A program made the position numbers and the translations under genes. From the IMG/VR virus record IMGVR_UViG_3300021963_000701, positions 1 through 22,663 of that record: DNA of 22,663 bases; one strand, written 5' to 3'. This document shows, in pieces, positions 10,830 to 18,283 of this stretch. How positions within the stretch are numbered: position 1 is the first letter of the stretch; each line of letters begins with the position of its first letter. The notes below the pieces were generated by a model. It was given only the letters and a program-made list of their open reading frames with translations, was not told where the DNA came from and did not search any database. The DNA comes from a virus.

Positions 10830-11450
10830 ATGCTTTTAAGTTTTTCACAGTTGTACAAGAAGTACAAGTTTAATATCAAAGGTATAATCCATATTGGGGC
10901 ACATTATGGGGAGGAAATTCCAGAATATATTCATTATGGAATTCAAGATATTGTACTTTTTGAACCTTTAACTTCAAACTTTAATGTTTTATCTGAACGA
11001 GTTAAAGATCTTAATGCTAACATTGAGGGGCATCAATTAGCACTAGGTAATGATAATAAAAAAGTTTCAATGTATTTGAGTAGTAATGAACAACAGAGTA
11101 GTTCAATTCTCAAACCAAAAATTCATTTGACTCATCATCCAAATGTAACATTTGATGGTGTTGAAGAAGTTGATATGGTAAAATTGGATGACTTCAGTTA
11201 TACTAAGTACAACTTCATTAACATGGATGTTCAAGGTTATGAACTTGAAGTGCTCAAGGGTGCTACAGAAACATTAAAAAATATTGACTATGTTTATTGT
11301 GAAGTAAACCGAGATGAGGTTTATGAAAACAATGCATACGTTGAGGAGATTGATGAGTTTCTATCTTCATATGATATGAAGAGAGTTGAAACTAGTTGGG
11401 AAGGTAAAATTTGGGGAGACGCTCTTTACATCAGGGAAAAACTTTTATGA
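10830..11450 (+). CDS. FkbM-family methyltransferase
   Basis: The product is 206 aa. IIHIGAHYGEE (19-29) is the SAM-binding motif I, VLFEPL (42-47) the post-I acidic residue, and NFINMDVQGYELEVLKGA (about residues 130-147) the FkbM hallmark. FkbM enzymes O-methylate sugars or polyketides; here the operon suggests a sugar hydroxyl. GAGGTAAGT just before the ATG at 10830 is a good ribosome site. The stop overlaps the GT6 start by ATGA. Methylation often caps a glycan chain. Confidence 0.85.
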   Translation: MLLSFSQLYKKYKFNIKGIIHIGAHYGEEIPEYIHYGIQDIVLFEPLTSNFNVLSERVKDLNANIEGHQLALGNDNKKVSMYLSSNEQQSSSILKPKIHLTHHPNVTFDGVEEVDMVKLDDFSYTKYNFINMDVQGYELEVLKGATETLKNIDYVYCEVNRDEVYENNAYVEEIDEFLSSYDMKRVETSWEGKIWGDALYIREKLL

Positions 11451-12139
11451 AAATCTGCATTCTTACTATTGCTACAAATAAGTATTTGAAATTTATTGAA
11501 CCTCTTTACAATTCAATCGCTGATAATTTCTTAGTAGACCATGAAATAAATTGTCTACTGCTTACAGATCATGAGTGTGAAGCATCGGATAATGTAAAAG
11601 TTAGTTTCATTGATCATGAACCTTGGCCTATGCCTACTTTAAAAAGATATAATTATTTTCTAAAAGAAAAGGATTATATCCTAGAACATGATTACTGCTT
11701 TTATCTTGATGCTGATATGAGAATTCATTCTCCAGTAGGTGAAGAAATCCTAGGCGATCTTGTTGGAACTATTCATCCTTGGAAATTTAATCAGAATCCA
11801 GAAGATTTTACATACGAAAGAAATGAAAAATCTCTAGCATACATTCCTGTTGGGGAAGGTCTTAACTATTTTGCTGGAGGATTTAATGGTGGAAAGACAG
11901 ATAAATTTATTGAAATGTCTGAGGTTATTGCTGATAGAGTTAATAAAGATTTAGAAAATAATATCGTTGCTGTATGGCATGATGAAAGTCATATGAATCG
12001 ATATATGGTAGATAATCCTCCTTCTAAGATTTTAACCCCCAGTTATTGTTTCCCTGAAGAGTTAATGGGAAATCCAAACTACCCATTTGATCCTAAAATT
12101 ATTGCACTTCAAAAAAATCATTCTGCATTAAGAACATGA
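11447..12139 (+). CDS. GT6 (ABO/alpha-galactosyltransferase type) glycosyltransferase
   Basis: The product is 230 aa. It matches the histo-blood-group ABO and alpha-1,3-galactosyltransferase family: PTLKRYNYFLKE, then DYCFYLDADMRI with a D-x-D metal site (88-90), LNYFAGGFNGGK (about 139-150), and AVWHDESHMNRYM (175-187) followed by NPPSKILTPSYCFPEE. The GGxxGG and WHDESH segments form the UDP-sugar and acceptor sites in the family. Vertebrate enzymes use D-x-D with Mn2+, while most bacterial homologues have N-x-N; this one keeps D-x-D. The family adds Gal or GalNAc in alpha-1,3 linkage, in ABO enzymes to an H-type acceptor. It lies two genes after the GT11, and a 4-epimerase follows. It lacks the membrane anchor of vertebrate members. 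Confidence 0.9.
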   Translation: MKICILTIATNKYLKFIEPLYNSIADNFLVDHEINCLLLTDHECEASDNVKVSFIDHEPWPMPTLKRYNYFLKEKDYILEHDYCFYLDADMRIHSPVGEEILGDLVGTIHPWKFNQNPEDFTYERNEKSLAYIPVGEGLNYFAGGFNGGKTDKFIEMSEVIADRVNKDLENNIVAVWHDESHMNRYMVDNPPSKILTPSYCFPEELMGNPNYPFDPKIIALQKNHSALRT

Positions 12140-12786
12140 AAATAGATTTAAGAGAAATTCCCGCTCTCTATATGAACTTGGAAAGGCATGTAGAGAAGAA
12201 TGAAAACATGCAAAAAATCCTATCTGAATGTGGATTTAAAAATATTCAAAGAGTTGAAGGTGTTCCTAGACCAGATAATCCTGTTGCTGGATGTTCTTTG
12301 GCTCACTTTAAAGGGTTGAATGAATTAGATCCTCCTTTCATTCTTTTTGAGGATGATTGTATGATTAAAAACTTTCAACCAGTTATTGAAGTTCCTGATG
12401 ATGCAGATGCTGTTTATTTGGGAATATCTTCATGGGGAAGAATGAATGGGCATTCTGGACCATATGTTCAATATCAAAAGGTTGAAGGTTATGATGATCT
12501 TTACCAAACATATAATATGTTAGGTGGTCATGCAATTCTCTACCTATCTAAAGAATATGTTTCCATGTGCTCAAGAGTATGTTATCATGCTGGAAATATT
12601 ATCGAGGATTATCAAGACATTGGATTTGCTGAAATTCAAAGGTGGTTTAACATTTATACCTTCAATGAACCATTCTTCTATCAAACAAGTGGATATCATG
12701 GAACAGTTAATAAGTTGACCAGTTATCCAACCGAGGAATGTTTTACATATAACAAACAATACTTTTTACCGGAGAGAATCGTATGA
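12136..12786 (+). CDS. GT25-like glycosyltransferase
   Basis: The product is 216 aa. ALYMNLERHVEKNENMQKIL, VEGVPRP, GCSLAHFKGLNEL and PFILFEDDCMI follow the order of GT25 (LPS/procollagen galactosyltransferase) proteins: a donor loop starting Y-x-N-L-x-R, a G-C-S-x-x-H turn, and an E-D-D metal site near residue 73-75. A second block (NMLGGHAILYLSKEY) fits the acceptor side. Likely a beta-sugar transferase in the same glycan. ATGA-type overlaps on both sides show coupling. A related protein sits at 14410. Confidence 0.75.
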   Translation: MKIDLREIPALYMNLERHVEKNENMQKILSECGFKNIQRVEGVPRPDNPVAGCSLAHFKGLNELDPPFILFEDDCMIKNFQPVIEVPDDADAVYLGISSWGRMNGHSGPYVQYQKVEGYDDLYQTYNMLGGHAILYLSKEYVSMCSRVCYHAGNIIEDYQDIGFAEIQRWFNIYTFNEPFFYQTSGYHGTVNKLTSYPTEECFTYNKQYFLPERIV

Positions 12787-13685
12787 CTAAATCATTAGTG
12801 ACTGGAGGAGCAGGATTTATTGGATCTAATCTAGTAGATCGTCTCATTGAACTTGGACATGAAGTTATCGTAATTGATAATGAATTTTCTGATGCTCATG
12901 ATCATTTTTATTGGAATGATAATGCTAAGAATTACAAGTATGATATTCGTGATTATCAAAACACACGCCCTCTTTATGAGGGAGTAGATTATGTATTCCA
13001 TCTTGCAGCAGAGGCACGTATTCAACCCGCTATCAATAACCCTGTTGAAGCAGTTAGCATTAATACTGTTGGAACATGTACAGTTCTTCAATGTTCTAGA
13101 GAGGCTGGAGTTAAGAGAGTAATGTACTCTTCGACATCTTCTGCTTATGGTAGAAATCCAACTCCAAACATTGAATATATGATTGATGATTGTTTGAATC
13201 CATATTCAGTTTCTAAAGTTGCTGGAGAAAAACTCTGTAAAATGTATACAGAATTATTTGATCTTCCTACAGTTACTTTTAGATACTTTAATGTTTATGG
13301 AGAACGTCAACCTCTTCGTGGACAGTATGCACCTGTAATTGGTATTTTCTTACGTCAACATAAAAATGGAGAACCTCTAACTATTGTTGGAGATGGTCAA
13401 CAATGTAGAGATTTTACTTATGTTGGAGATGTTGTTAATGCAAATATTCTAGCAGCAACAAAAGAAGTAGATTCGCAAGCATTTGGTTTGGTTTATAATG
13501 TTGGTACAGGGAAGAACTATACTATTAATAGTGTAGCAAAAATGATTTCCGATAATACTGTAAATATTGAACCAAGACTTGGTGAAACGAGAGTAAGTCT
13601 TGCTGCAAACGAAAGAATTAAAAATGTTTTTGGTTGGGAACCAACTATGAAACTAGAAGACTGGGTTTCAAATGCACTAAAATGA
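12783..13685 (+). CDS. NAD-dependent UDP-sugar 4-epimerase-like
   Basis: The product is 300 aa. It has SDR motifs: GGAGFIGSN (8-16), HLAAEARI, SSTSSAYG with the catalytic Ser/Thr, PYSVSKVAGEK with Tyr-x3-Lys, and RYFNVYGERQPLRGQYAPVI. These are typical of UDP-glucose / UDP-GlcNAc 4-epimerases of the WbpP/GalE type. It would make UDP-Gal or UDP-GalNAc, the donors used by GT6 enzymes. Small 4-epimerases of about 300 aa are normal. Which substrate it prefers cannot be read from sequence alone. Coupled by overlap to both neighbours. Confidence 0.82.
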   Translation: MTKSLVTGGAGFIGSNLVDRLIELGHEVIVIDNEFSDAHDHFYWNDNAKNYKYDIRDYQNTRPLYEGVDYVFHLAAEARIQPAINNPVEAVSINTVGTCTVLQCSREAGVKRVMYSSTSSAYGRNPTPNIEYMIDDCLNPYSVSKVAGEKLCKMYTELFDLPTVTFRYFNVYGERQPLRGQYAPVIGIFLRQHKNGEPLTIVGDGQQCRDFTYVGDVVNANILAATKEVDSQAFGLVYNVGTGKNYTINSVAKMISDNTVNIEPRLGETRVSLAANERIKNVFGWEPTMKLEDWVSNALK

Positions 13686-14407
13686 TAAAAGTTTTTATAT
13701 TTGCATTTAATAGACCAGACATTCTTCAATTGCAAATTAATTCTATTAAGAAATATCTTATTGGAAATTTTTCAATAGAAGTTGTCTATGATTATCGAGA
13801 TGATGTTCATGGTAATGAATTTGAAAAAATTTGTTTAGACAATAAAATTGTTTTACATAGACATCAATCGTATCCAGGAAAATCTGCAAGTCAATATCAT
13901 GCAGATACATTAATGTGGGTTTATGATAATCTTATTCATAATGATGATATCGTGATCTTTTTGGATCATGATATCTTTTTGTTGGATGAATTTGATGTTA
14001 AAAAATATCTAAATGATTGCGATATTTCTGCATGTTTGCAAAGTAGAGGTCATGTAGAGTATACTTGGCCTGGACTTTTACTATTTAAATATTCATCGAT
14101 CAAAGATATCAATTTTAATTTTGATCCTACTTATGTTGAAGGACAATCTCTCGATAGTGGGGGAGGAACTTATAGCATATTGCGAAATGAAAAAATAAAA
14201 TTTCTACCAATAGAAATTGAATACCCAGATACATACAAAGAAATTGATCTTTTGAATCCAATTCACAATAATGGATTTGGATTTGAATTGTTTATGGATG
14301 GAAAGTTTTTACATTTCAGAAATGCTTGTTCATGGCATATGGATATGAACGTCAATGATCATAAAAAAACTGAAATTTTAAATTTAATTCTAAAAGATTT
14401 TATATAA
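13682..14407 (+). CDS. GT-A-like glycosyltransferase, family unclear
   Basis: The product is 241 aa. The opening KVFIFAFNRPDILQLQINSI and IVIFLDHDIFLLDEF, with a D-H-D metal-type motif near residues 99-101, suggest a nucleotide-sugar-binding GT-A fold. SLDSGGGTYSI and a histidine-rich SWHMDMNVNDHKK follow. I do not recognise the family. Start overlap ATGA with the epimerase at 13682-13685 places it firmly in the operon. Very A/T-rich. It could be a transferase or a related glycan-modifying enzyme. Confidence 0.6.
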   Translation: MIKVFIFAFNRPDILQLQINSIKKYLIGNFSIEVVYDYRDDVHGNEFEKICLDNKIVLHRHQSYPGKSASQYHADTLMWVYDNLIHNDDIVIFLDHDIFLLDEFDVKKYLNDCDISACLQSRGHVEYTWPGLLLFKYSSIKDINFNFDPTYVEGQSLDSGGGTYSILRNEKIKFLPIEIEYPDTYKEIDLLNPIHNNGFGFELFMDGKFLHFRNACSWHMDMNVNDHKKTEILNLILKDFI

Positions 14408-14409
14408 AA

Positions 14410-15207
14410 ATGGATAAGAACAAATCTGCATATAAATTGAAAAACCTTGGCCCAATTTATTATCTGAATCTTGATGGGCAACCTGAAAGAAAGGAATACA
14501 TGGAGTCTCAATTTAAGTATTGGGAAATTGAAAATTATACTCGTATTTCTGCATATGACGGTAGAGATGATGATCTAAGCGATCTTATCAAGGGTCGTTA
14601 TCCTGAAATGATGAGTTCTGGTGAAGTTGGTTGTATAACTTCTCACCTCAAAGCAATTAAGCATTGGTATGAAACATCAGATAGTCCGTATGCAATCATT
14701 ATGGAAGATGATTGCAATCTGGATCTAGCTAAGTATTGGAATTTTACTTGGTCTGATTTTTATGCCCATATTCCATATGATTGGGATGTTGTTCAAATTG
14801 CTATTATTTGTACTGGCGATTTGCATGTAAAACTCCATAAGAGATTTGTAAATGATTTTTCAACCGCTTGTTATTTGATTAATCGTCATCATGCGGAAAA
14901 ACTTCTAAAGTTTCATGTTAGAGACAATAAGTATAAACTTGATAATGGTGTTAAACCACGTCCAGTAGCTGATGATTTGATTTACAATTCAGGTAATACT
15001 TATTCAATCCCTCTCTTCTTCTATAAAATTGAGTTGGGATCAACAATACATCCAGAGCATATTGATGCTTTTCATAAAGGAAATTATGAAGGACTTTTAA
15101 ATTTCTGGAGTCAGAATGGATCTATTTTGCAGATTAATGATCTTATGAATTATGATCCATATTTGGGAAGGGTAACCGAAAGCACTGCGATCAGGCAAGA
15201 GGCTTGA
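14410..15207 (+). CDS. GT25-family glycosyltransferase
   Basis: The product is 265 aa. YYLNLDGQPERKEYMESQF (17-35), ISAYDGRDD, SGEVGCITSHLKAIKHW (70-86) and YAIIMEDDC (92-100, E-D-D site) are the standard GT25 sequence order. CYLINRHHAEKLL and KPRPVADDLIYN give the later turn and D-D motif. The family transfers hexoses, often galactose, to LPS or protein. It is the last gene of the glycan operon. The final TGA overlaps the TTGACT -35 box of the next promoter. Confidence 0.83.
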   Translation: MDKNKSAYKLKNLGPIYYLNLDGQPERKEYMESQFKYWEIENYTRISAYDGRDDDLSDLIKGRYPEMMSSGEVGCITSHLKAIKHWYETSDSPYAIIMEDDCNLDLAKYWNFTWSDFYAHIPYDWDVVQIAIICTGDLHVKLHKRFVNDFSTACYLINRHHAEKLLKFHVRDNKYKLDNGVKPRPVADDLIYNSGNTYSIPLFFYKIELGSTIHPEHIDAFHKGNYEGLLNFWSQNGSILQINDLMNYDPYLGRVTESTAIRQEA

Positions 15208-15232
15208 CTTGATCCCAAAGAGAATGTAAAAT
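15204..15232 (+). promoter_or_regulatory. Sigma70-type promoter overlapping a stop codon
   Basis: TTGACT (15204-15209), 17 bp, TAAAAT (15227-15232). The upstream gene's TGA is within the -35 box. GACTTGAT (15206-15213) pairs with ATCAGGTC (15235-15242) with one G-U, so again the -35 opens a dyad reaching the start site. Confidence 0.7.
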
Positions 15233-15286
15233 GTATCAGGTCTCACACAATGAGACTAGTAAACTTTAAAATGGGTTGAACAAACT

Positions 15287-15733
15287 ATGAAATCTATTAT
15301 TCTTGCTACTACTACTGCTGTTTTTGCTGGTGGTTCTGCACTTGCAGGTGGTCTTGAAGGTTCCTATGTTGGTCCTGGTATTGCCGTAGGCACTGACGGT
15401 CAAGGTGCTGCAGCAACTATTGTTGGTCGTGTAGAGGCAGGTAATCTTCCTCTTTCTGTCCGTCCTCAAGTAACTATTAACAGCGAGGTTGAGGGTGCTA
15501 TTGGTGCTACCTATGATCTAGCTGTTGCAGAGAACACTAACGTTTATCTTGGTGGTGGTGCTGCTTTTGGTGACGCTGGTATTCTTACCTTTGATAATGA
15601 TACTGTTGGTTATATCCAAGCAGGTGCTGAAACACAACTTGCAGAACATGCAGTTGTCTTTGCTGATGTAAAAGTTGCTCTGACTGACGGTACTTCTGTT
15701 GTTCCTACTGTGGGTCTTGCTTGGAAGTTCTGA
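15287..15733 (+). CDS. Secreted outer-membrane beta-barrel-like protein
   Basis: The product is 148 aa. A clear signal peptide (MKSIILATTTAVFAGGSALA, cleavage after ALA near residue 20) is followed by about 128 residues of alternating strands rich in Gly, Ala, Val and Thr, with no membrane helix. It ends VPTVGLAWKF: a C-terminal Phe with alternating hydrophobics is the outer-membrane barrel insertion signal. Size suits an eight-stranded barrel of OmpA/OmpX/Lom type. It would sit in the host outer membrane, possibly for superinfection exclusion, adhesion or transport; function is inference. Own promoter and terminator. Confidence 0.68.
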   Translation: MKSIILATTTAVFAGGSALAGGLEGSYVGPGIAVGTDGQGAAATIVGRVEAGNLPLSVRPQVTINSEVEGAIGATYDLAVAENTNVYLGGGAAFGDAGILTFDNDTVGYIQAGAETQLAEHAVVFADVKVALTDGTSVVPTVGLAWKF

Positions 15734-15765
15734 TTTCCTAACAAAACTAAGTATAAATGACTACT

Positions 15766-15790
15766 GGGGCGCTTGACGCCCCTTTATTTT
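15766..15790 (+). terminator. Terminator overlapping the next promoter
   Basis: GGGGCG (15766-15771) pairs perfectly with CGCCCC (15777-15782) over a CTTGA loop, followed by a T-rich tract. The loop and 3' arm contain the -35 box TTGACG of the hli promoter. Confidence 0.85.
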
Positions 15791-15801
15791 TCCTATATAA
15801 T
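15773..15801 (+). promoter_or_regulatory. Sigma70-type promoter of hli
   Basis: TTGACG (15773-15778), 17 bp, TATAAT (15796-15801), embedded in the terminator of the barrel gene. The predicted start is about 10 bp before the ATG at 15818. Confidence 0.8.
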
Positions 15802-15817
15802 TGTGTAACAATTCTTA

Positions 15818-16024
15818 ATGAATGTAACAATGACTGTAACTACTAATGAATATGGGCAACAGAATATGTTTGCCAAAGAGCCTACCATGTATTACGAGAA
15901 CTATGGTATGCTCACTCCAAATCAAGTAAGGGAGCGTACCAATGGACGTTGGGCAATGATGGGGTTTGTTGCTGGAATTATTTCTTATGCAGCAACTGGT
16001 AATTTTTTCTTTGGTATTTTCTGA
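15818..16024 (+). CDS. hli: High-light-inducible protein (HLIP)
   Basis: The product is 68 aa. The C-terminal VRERTNGRWAMMGFVAGIIS (residues 37-56) is the chlorophyll-binding E-x-x-N-G-R-x-A-M-x-G-F helix of high-light-inducible proteins, followed by ATGNFFFGIF. HLIPs sit in thylakoid membranes, bind chlorophyll and protect photosystem II. Cyanophages carry them to keep host photosynthesis running during infection. The polar N-terminal extension varies among phage copies. A second, shorter copy is at 17584. Confidence 0.93.
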   Translation: MNVTMTVTTNEYGQQNMFAKEPTMYYENYGMLTPNQVRERTNGRWAMMGFVAGIISYAATGNFFFGIF

Positions 16025-16038
16025 GTGCATGATATAAT
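16011..16038 (+). promoter_or_regulatory. Possible sigma70 promoter before the oxygenase
   Basis: TTGGTA (16011-16016), 16 bp, TATAAT (16033-16038), with the -35 in the end of the hli gene. The -10 is perfect, the -35 moderate. Confidence 0.5.
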
Positions 16039-16061
16039 ATTTGAATATTTAAAATTATTAA

Positions 16062-16697
16062 ATGCCTGAGATTTTAAATTTATTTTCTATACCAATTTTC
16101 GTAGAAAACATTAACAACTATTGTGATGATGGAAATGAAATTATTTCCACAACAATCAAAGATTTAAAAAAAGAAAATTGGAGTTTAAATTCGCCATCAT
16201 TTAAGCAAACTGAATCAGGAACATTACATAAAAATTTAAGATATTCAAAGTTAGTAAATTTCTTTGAAAGTGTTTTAAATGATATCAAAACAAAATATCA
16301 TTATGATACTGAAAAATTTGAAATCATTAACATGTGGGCTAACAAGTCTTCAACTAATGGATTTCATAAAGAACACTTTCATACAAATTCTTATTTGAGT
16401 GGGGTATTTTATTTGACTGGTGGATCCGAAATATTTTTCAATGATCCAGTCAATAGTAGATCCAATACTTTATTATTCGTCAAATCATCATTAGATAATA
16501 GTAAATGTGAAATAAAACCAATACCTGGATCATTAATTGTTTTTCCTAGTTGGTTAGTTCATGGGACTAACCAAAATAAAGATATATTTGAAAGAGTGAG
16601 TATTAGTTTTAATACCTTTCCTCAAGGAAAAATAAACTTTAATTCTGGAGAAACATTTAACTATTCCAAATTAGATATTAAAGAATTAGGAAATTAA
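16062..16697 (+). CDS. 2OG-Fe(II) oxygenase
   Basis: The product is 211 aa. It matches the phage 2OG-Fe(II) oxygenase family (putative hydroxylase, PF13759 type): NGFHKEHFHTNSYLSGVFYL with metal His105/His107, FFNDPVNSR, PGSLIVFPSWLVHGTNQN (His167) and ERVSISFNTF (Arg178 for 2-oxoglutarate). The typical first motif LFSIPIFVENI is also present at residues 7-17. It would hydroxylate an unknown substrate using host 2-oxoglutarate, which is abundant during nitrogen stress. It lies between the hli gene and petF. Confidence 0.87.
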   Translation: MPEILNLFSIPIFVENINNYCDDGNEIISTTIKDLKKENWSLNSPSFKQTESGTLHKNLRYSKLVNFFESVLNDIKTKYHYDTEKFEIINMWANKSSTNGFHKEHFHTNSYLSGVFYLTGGSEIFFNDPVNSRSNTLLFVKSSLDNSKCEIKPIPGSLIVFPSWLVHGTNQNKDIFERVSISFNTFPQGKINFNSGETFNYSKLDIKELGN

Positions 16698-16702
16698 AAC
16701 AA

Positions 16703-16792
16703 ATGGCAGTAGAATTTATTTGGACCGTCACGACAGTTGCTTTTTTCGTGATTTTAGGTTATGCTGTAGATCAACTCTCTGAAACTTATTGA
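16703..16792 (+). CDS. 29-aa single-helix membrane protein
   Basis: The frame [20 protein letters not shown], ending AVDQLSETY, is one membrane helix with a short polar tail, the size class of photosystem and cytochrome b6f small subunits. I cannot match it to a named subunit. It sits immediately before ferredoxin, 5 bp after the oxygenase, in a block of photosynthesis-related genes, so a role in the thylakoid membrane is a reasonable guess. Confidence 0.55.
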   Translation: MAVEFIWTVTTVAFFVILGYAVDQLSETY

Positions 16793-16803
16793 GTCTTAAC
16801 ACA

Positions 16804-17094
16804 ATGACATTCAACGTTACACTCCAATCCCCTGACGGAACTGAAACAACAATTCAATGTGCTCCCGATCAGTATATTCTTGAAGCCGCTGAAGAGGCAG
16901 GCGTAGATCTTCCTTCATCGTGTAAAGCAGGTGCTTGCTCTGCTTGTGCTGGCAAACTGATTAGCGGTACTGTAGATAATGAAGAACAATCTTTCCTTGA
17001 TGATGACCAAATTGCTGATGGATGGGTTCTTACTTGTGTAGCATATCCAACCAGTGATTGTGTAATCCTCACTGAACAGGAAGAAAATCTGTGA
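16804..17094 (+). CDS. petF: Plant-type [2Fe-2S] ferredoxin
   Basis: The product is 96 aa. Cys40, Cys45, Cys48 and Cys78 give the C-x4-C-x2-C-x29-C pattern of plant-type ferredoxins ([16 protein letters not shown] ... WVLTCVAYP). It would carry electrons from photosystem I to reductases such as phage PcyA/PebS, ribonucleotide reductase or assimilation enzymes. The acidic surface and EEENL-like end are usual. The ATG at 16804 was preferred to a TTG at 16789 that lies in the previous stop. The stop overlaps the next GTG start. Confidence 0.93.
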   Translation: MTFNVTLQSPDGTETTIQCAPDQYILEAAEEAGVDLPSSCKAGACSACAGKLISGTVDNEEQSFLDDDQIADGWVLTCVAYPTSDCVILTEQEENL

Positions 17095-17405
17095 TTGGTA
17101 ACCTTGAACCAGAGGAGCGCGTTATGGGCAATCCTGGAATGCTTGGACAATTTGCTCTTGCCCTCCAAGAACTTGGATGGGGCGCTGATGATGATATCTC
17201 AGTTGAAATTGGTGGAGTTGCAGTAACAGGAACTCCTACTAGTCCAGATGCAAATCCAAAATGGGCAAAACCATTTGGAACAGTATCATATCAAAACGAT
17301 GCTTTCATCGTAATTAAAAACAAATCAAGGAACCCAGTTGTTCCTTCACAACCAAATCCTGAACTCAAACAACAACATCCTTATAATGGAACACTCTCTA
17401 GTTGA
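17091..17405 (+). CDS. Hypothetical soluble protein next to petF
   Basis: The product is up to 104 aa from a GTG at 17091 that overlaps the ferredoxin stop (GTGA); an ATG at 17124 would give 93 aa. [20 protein letters not shown] is helical, then a mostly beta, Pro/Gly-containing part with [16 protein letters not shown]. No family is recognised. The overlap with petF suggests coupled synthesis, maybe with a redox role. Confidence 0.62.
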   Translation: MIGNLEPEERVMGNPGMLGQFALALQELGWGADDDISVEIGGVAVTGTPTSPDANPKWAKPFGTVSYQNDAFIVIKNKSRNPVVPSQPNPELKQQHPYNGTLSS

Positions 17406-17571
17406 ACTGCTGACTTATTATGTGATTGTTGCTGCTCTCTTTATTGGAGCACCAGCAGTATTTTTCACAATTGCTTTTATGCCTGCTTTGATGAATACAA
17501 AGGGTGCAGTTGTTGGTTATAAAACTCACCGTGATTATGGTGAAACATCTATCTATTCTAAAGTAAAATAA
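17386..17571 (+). CDS. 61-aa membrane protein
   Basis: The frame [20 protein letters not shown], then GAPAVFFTIAFMPALM, has one long or two short membrane helices, then a polar tail KTHRDYGETSIYSKVK. It overlaps the previous gene by 20 bp in another frame. It is followed by GGAGAAAAC and the second hli gene. Function unknown; its neighbours suggest a thylakoid location. Confidence 0.62.
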   Translation: MEHSLVELLTYYVIVAALFIGAPAVFFTIAFMPALMNTKGAVVGYKTHRDYGETSIYSKVK

Positions 17572-17583
17572 AGGAGAAAACTA

Positions 17584-17703
17584 ATGGAAAAAATCTTTAC
17601 CGAAACTGCTGAGCGTTGGAACGGTCGCCTTGCAATGATGGGATTCCTTGCCGCTGCTGGTTCTTACCTTGCAACTGGTCAAATTATTCCTGGTGTGTTT
17701 TGA
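17584..17703 (+). CDS. hli: High-light-inducible protein, short form
   Basis: The product is 39 aa. ERWNGRLAMMGFLAAAGSYL is the E-x-x-N-G-R-x-A-M-x-G-F chlorophyll-binding helix, and ATGQIIPGVF closes it. It is the minimal HLIP, nearly only the helix. A good ribosome site (AAGGAGAAAAC) precedes the ATG. The stop is directly followed by the Shine-Dalgarno of the peroxiredoxin gene, so light protection and peroxide removal are co-expressed. Confidence 0.93.
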   Translation: MEKIFTETAERWNGRLAMMGFLAAAGSYLATGQIIPGVF

Positions 17704-17714
17704 TGGAGGTTAAA

Positions 17715-18242
17715 ATGCGTAAAGAACAATACGAAGTTCCCCAAGTTCAATTTGCATTTCGTGAAAATGGGGAGTTTGTAAATAAGACATCTTCCGATCT
17801 ATTTGATGGTAAGCGGGTTATTGTATTCTCTCTACCTGGTGCATTCACTCCTACATGTAGTGCCTATCAACTTCCTGGATTCGAAGAGAAATATGACGAC
17901 TTTATTGGTCTCGGCATCGATGCTATTTACTGCATCTCTGTTAATGATGGGTTTGTAATGAATGCATGGGCACAAGACCAGAACATCAAGAATGTAAAAC
18001 TTATCCCAGACGGAAATGCATATTTCACACGTTCTATGGGTATGCTCGTCAATAAGTCTAACCTTGGTTTCGGTGATCGCTCTTGGCGTTATGCTATGGT
18101 TGTGGATAATGGAATCATCGAAAAGATTTTTGTAGAACCTGGAATGAGGGACAATGCTGATACTGATCCTTACGAAGAAACAACGCCAGACAAAGTTCTG
18201 GATTATGTAAAATCAACAGTCAGAGAAACTGTTACTGCCTGA
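17715..18242 (+). CDS. Peroxiredoxin, Prx5 type
   Basis: The product is 175 aa. FSLPGAFTPTCSAYQLPGFE (39-58) is the Prx5 active site with peroxidatic Cys48 and the P-x3-T-x2-C frame. IDAIYCISVNDGFVMNAW holds another Cys that could act as resolving residue. SWRYAMVVDNGIIEKIFVEP is the family end. It reduces peroxides using glutathione or thioredoxin, helping against photosynthetic oxidative stress. The ATG at 17715 was chosen because GGAGG sits 5 bp before it; an ATG at 17703 overlaps the hli stop and would add four residues. Confidence 0.9.
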   Translation: MRKEQYEVPQVQFAFRENGEFVNKTSSDLFDGKRVIVFSLPGAFTPTCSAYQLPGFEEKYDDFIGLGIDAIYCISVNDGFVMNAWAQDQNIKNVKLIPDGNAYFTRSMGMLVNKSNLGFGDRSWRYAMVVDNGIIEKIFVEPGMRDNADTDPYEETTPDKVLDYVKSTVRETVTA

Positions 18243-18252
18243 AGATAATCGA

Positions 18253-18276
18253 AGCGCCCAAAAGGGCGCTTTTTTT
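18253..18276 (+). terminator. Strong terminator of the photosynthesis/redox block
   Basis: AGCGCCC (18253-18259) pairs perfectly with GGGCGCT (18264-18270) over AAAA, followed by Ts. It separates the early metabolic block from the late lysis block. Confidence 0.93.
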
Positions 18277-18283
18277 ATAAATA
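18276..18283 (+). promoter_or_regulatory. T4-type late promoter of the lysis genes
   Basis: An exact TATAAATA starts in the terminator's T-run and lies 23 bp before the ATG at 18306. Position and sequence fit a late promoter recognised by a gp55-type sigma. Confidence 0.7.
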
